Source: an uncultured delta proteobacterium
GTDB lineage: Bacteria; UBA10199; GCA-002796325; 1-14-0-20-49-13
Reading direction: 5' to 3'
Assembly: GCA_903868375.1 (NCBI GenBank)
Contig: CAIPVD010000292.1
Coordinates: 1 to 7,148, forward strand
DNA: 7,148 nucleotides
Position numbers and translations under genes: made by a program. This document shows, piece by piece, positions 5,482 through 7,148 of this stretch (positions are counted from its first letter, which is position 1; every line of letters starts with the position of its first letter). The notes beneath the pieces are model-generated. The model searched no databases, had not been told where the DNA came from, and saw only the letters and a program-made list of their open reading frames with translations.

Positions 5482-6936
5482 ATGAAAAAAGCTTATATCA
5501 AATTTATATTCATATTCGGTTTGCTGTGCCTCGTCTTCCATTCCGCCGGAGCCGTTGATACCGGAAGCATCATTCGTACGAATTTCGACAATATCGGCAG
5601 AACGTTTTCGGTAGAGTTCAGGAACGCAGAACTTAAAGACGCGCTGCGGTTCTTGGCCAAGGTAGCTGATATAAATATAATGATACCTGAAGACGTGTCG
5701 GGAGTTGTAAGTTCTAGCTTCGAAAACGTTTCTCTTCAAGACGCCATAAATTCCATCGTTAAGGCGAACAACCTGGATTACGCGGTGGAACGCGGTGTTT
5801 GGCGGGTTGGAAAGGGCGACCAATTCACAACGGCGGGCGAAGACCTAAAGACCGAGACGTTCAGGCTGAAATACGCATCTGCCAAGGATCTTACAGACAA
5901 GATAAAGGCGCTGCTTACGAACCGCGGTTCTGTCTTGTCCGACGAGAGGACGAATTCGCTTGTCGTCCGCGAACGCCCGGCAAATATCGAGAACGTCCGC
6001 AATTTCCTTGAGAACATCGACGTTCGCGATGCGCAGGTGCTGATAGAAGCAAAGATAGTCGAAGCGACGCGCGATTTTTCCAGGAGCCTAGGCATTCAGT
6101 GGGGCGTAACTTCGATCGGAACAAGGGTTAACGCGCAAGGAGTTGCCGCAGTTGGAACGGCCGATAGCGGGCGTAATCTTATCGCGAACTTGCCAGCCCC
6201 GCCAACGGCAACGGTTACTAGCCCGAATAGCGGGCTTGGCCTTATCATCGGACGCCTTGCGGGTGGAACGACAATTGATATGCAGCTAACGGCGGCAGAG
6301 GCGAGTGGCGACCTGAACGTTATATCGGAACCCTCCATCGTTACTTCGAACGGAGTTGCCGCTAATATCAGGAGCGGAGAGACGATCTATATCAAGACGG
6401 TTGGAGATATAACTATCGGTGCTACCGGAGGCACGAGCAGCACTGGCGGTTCGACGGGATTACAACAGGTGCAGACGGGCATAGAGCTGAACGTTACGCC
6501 GCAGATATCGGTCGATAATTACGTGAAATTACAAATTTCTACCAAGACCAGCCAGCCCGATTTTTCGCGGACGGTCGATGGAATACCAGTCTTGATAGAC
6601 AGCAATGCCAGCACTTCCGTGGTCGTGAAGGATGGAGAGACGACCATTATAGGCGGGCTAGCGAAGCTCACCGGATCTCGCACGAGCAACCGTGTGCCCG
6701 GGTTTTCCAAGATACCGCTATTTGGTAACCTGTTCAAATCGAGCGGCAAGTTCAAAGAGAACAAAGACCTGATGATATTCATTCGCCCGATAGTGGTCAA
6801 AAACATCGCCGACATTCCGGAGAACGCGAAGTACGGCAAGGTAGAAGAGATGCGCGAACAGATCATCATGACGGACGAAAAGAAAAAACCCAAGAAACCC
6901 ACTAAGAGCACATGGCATAATAAGTGGGAAAAATAA
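5482..6936 (+). CDS. pilQ: Type IV pilus secretin, PilQ/MshL type
   Basis: This outer-membrane secretin forms the multimeric pore through which the pilus passes. The 484-residue precursor has a signal peptide with likely cleavage after SAGA (21-24). Cys16 is in the hydrophobic core without a lipobox. An STN/N0 domain spans about 43-110 (VEFRNAELKDALRFLAKVAD, with the paired repeat ENVSLQDAINSIV), and an N1 domain about 124-181 (FRLKYASAKDL, then TNSLVVRERPANIENVRNFL). Residues 183-209 (AQVLIEAKIVEATRDFSRSL) open the secretin core, about 265-440. The core includes LNVISEPSIVTSNGVAANIR (278-297), a Gly/Ser/Thr-rich loop (313-326), and the signature VPGFSKIPLFGNLFK (405-419) leading to IFIRPIVV. 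No AMIN domain is present, so it is shorter than Pseudomonas PilQ. It ends in a lysine-rich tail, and it is the last gene of the operon. Confidence 0.95.
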   Translation: MKKAYIKFIFIFGLLCLVFHSAGAVDTGSIIRTNFDNIGRTFSVEFRNAELKDALRFLAKVADINIMIPEDVSGVVSSSFENVSLQDAINSIVKANNLDYAVERGVWRVGKGDQFTTAGEDLKTETFRLKYASAKDLTDKIKALLTNRGSVLSDERTNSLVVRERPANIENVRNFLENIDVRDAQVLIEAKIVEATRDFSRSLGIQWGVTSIGTRVNAQGVAAVGTADSGRNLIANLPAPPTATVTSPNSGLGLIIGRLAGGTTIDMQLTAAEASGDLNVISEPSIVTSNGVAANIRSGETIYIKTVGDITIGATGGTSSTGGSTGLQQVQTGIELNVTPQISVDNYVKLQISTKTSQPDFSRTVDGIPVLIDSNASTSVVVKDGETTIIGGLAKLTGSRTSNRVPGFSKIPLFGNLFKSSGKFKENKDLMIFIRPIVVKNIADIPENAKYGKVEEMREQIIMTDEKKKPKKPTKSTWHNKWEK

Positions 6937-6939
6937 CCG

Positions 6940-6972
6940 TTCCACGACCCTGGTATTTTCTTGGTTCGTGAA
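6940..6972 (+). other. Imperfect hairpin after the secretin gene
   Basis: Bases 6940-6953 and 6960-6972 can pair around a TATTTT loop. CACGA (6943-6947) pairs fully with TCGTG (6966-6970), with TTC/GAA outside and CC/GG inside; there is one bulge and two mismatches. No T-tract follows (the next bases are ACTTTCGGG), so it is a poor intrinsic terminator. GACCC (6946-6950) can alternatively pair with GGGTC (6979-6983). It may be a processing or Rho-related element, or chance. Confidence 0.3.
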
Positions 6973-7003
6973 ACTTTCGGGTCCTGCCGCCGAACAGCCT
7001 AAA

Positions 7004-7148
7004 ATGGAGGCATCGCCAACAGATTTTCATTGCATGCGGCGATTCTTTGGGTGTTTGGCTGCTGGCGCAAATTGGGGCGCCCCGTTCGGCGTCACCCAAA
7101 AGTTTTACAACTCAAAAAAATATAGGGACGCTTCCACTGCTTTTAACC
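7004..7148 (+). CDS. Probable start of a second TPR-like hypothetical protein (cut by window end)
   Basis: From the ATG at 7004 the frame stays open for 48 codons to the window edge. The visible C-terminal part, VTQKFYNSKKYRDASTAFN, has the TPR spacing Y-x-x-A-x-x-x-F and resembles KLYRDGRYRNAARLY in the first gene of the window (same K, Y, Y, R and A positions, plus several conservative changes). There is no ribosome site before 7004. Other possible starts are GTG at 6968 and ATG at 7034, so the N-terminus is uncertain. The segment before the TPR-like part (about residues 11-28) is Gly/Ala/Phe-rich and shows no known motif. It lies 67 bases after the secretin on the same strand and could be read through from the operon. 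Alternatively the frame is fortuitous and the region is non-coding; base 7149 onward would decide. Confidence 0.45.
   Translation, partial: MEASPTDFHCMRRFFGCLAAGANWGAPFGVTQKFYNSKKYRDASTAFN
7046..7100. repeat. Inverted repeat enclosing a GC palindrome
   Basis: TTTGGGTG (7046-7053) and CACCCAAA (7093-7100) are perfect inverted copies. Between them lies the ten-base palindrome GGGGCGCCCC (7074-7083). A few T bases (7103-7106) follow shortly after the right arm, so a weak terminator-like structure is possible. The stretch is also inside the probable partial gene, so the two readings compete. Confidence 0.35.

Noticed and set aside
5395..5823. 142-codon open frame on the - strand
   Set aside because: It lies antisense to the pilP-like gene and the secretin start, both strongly supported, and its product shows no recognisable motif.
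6519..6911. 130-codon open frame on the - strand
   Set aside because: It is the reverse reading of the conserved secretin core and has no independent support.
6902..7099. 65-codon open frame on the - strand after the secretin
   Set aside because: It overlaps the secretin end, has no recognisable motif, and competes with the + strand frame that ends in a TPR-like pattern.

Overview
The window is dominated by one co-directional gene cluster on the + strand (about 1208-6936). It encodes the envelope-spanning part of a type IV pilus or MSHA-like machine: an ExeA/MshM-family AAA+ ATPase, a membrane-anchored TPR protein with a GspB/MshN-type N-terminus, PilM, PilN, PilO, a PilP-like periplasmic protein and a PilQ/MshL-type secretin. 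Secretin, PilP and PilMNO together imply a two-membrane (Gram-negative-type) bacterium. The seven genes are packed with gaps of 3-10 bases or an ATGA overlap, so they almost certainly form one operon. No pilin, PilB/PilT motor ATPase, PilC platform or prepilin peptidase gene lies in the window. I cannot place the organism from this sequence. The moderate GC, heavy ATA (Ile) use and mixed PilMNOPQ/MshMN character would suit an uncultivated lineage, but that is only an impression.

Layout: 2-1141 holds a 379-aa, mostly helical protein of unknown function with a degenerate TPR-like segment; its start sits on the window edge. 1142-1207 is a short spacer with a perfect 7-2-7 inverted repeat and a weak promoter candidate. 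1208-2875 holds the ATPase and its TPR partner, 2872-5116 pilM-pilN-pilO, 5127-5471 the pilP-like gene and 5482-6936 the secretin. 6937-7003 is a spacer with an imperfect hairpin but no T-tract terminator. From about 7004 to the window end, a frame stays open on the + strand and finishes in a TPR-like helix pair, so a second TPR-like gene probably begins there.

How the genes should work together (family knowledge): PilM in the cytoplasm binds the PilN N-terminal tail. PilN and PilO form an inner-membrane dimer that reaches the periplasm and binds PilP, which docks on the N-domains of the secretin, the outer-membrane pore for the pilus. In GspA/GspB systems the ATPase/partner pair helps secretin assembly through peptidoglycan; here the ATPase has no peptidoglycan-binding domain and its partner carries TPRs, as in MshM/MshN.

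The most notable points are the gene order (the same content as the Vibrio mshI-N block, but with the M-N pair in front of a PilMNOPQ-ordered set), the compact secretin with a lysine-rich tail, the non-lipoprotein PilP, and TPR-like proteins of unknown function on both sides of the operon. I found no CRISPR array, RNA gene, insertion sequence or clear evidence of a wholly new system.
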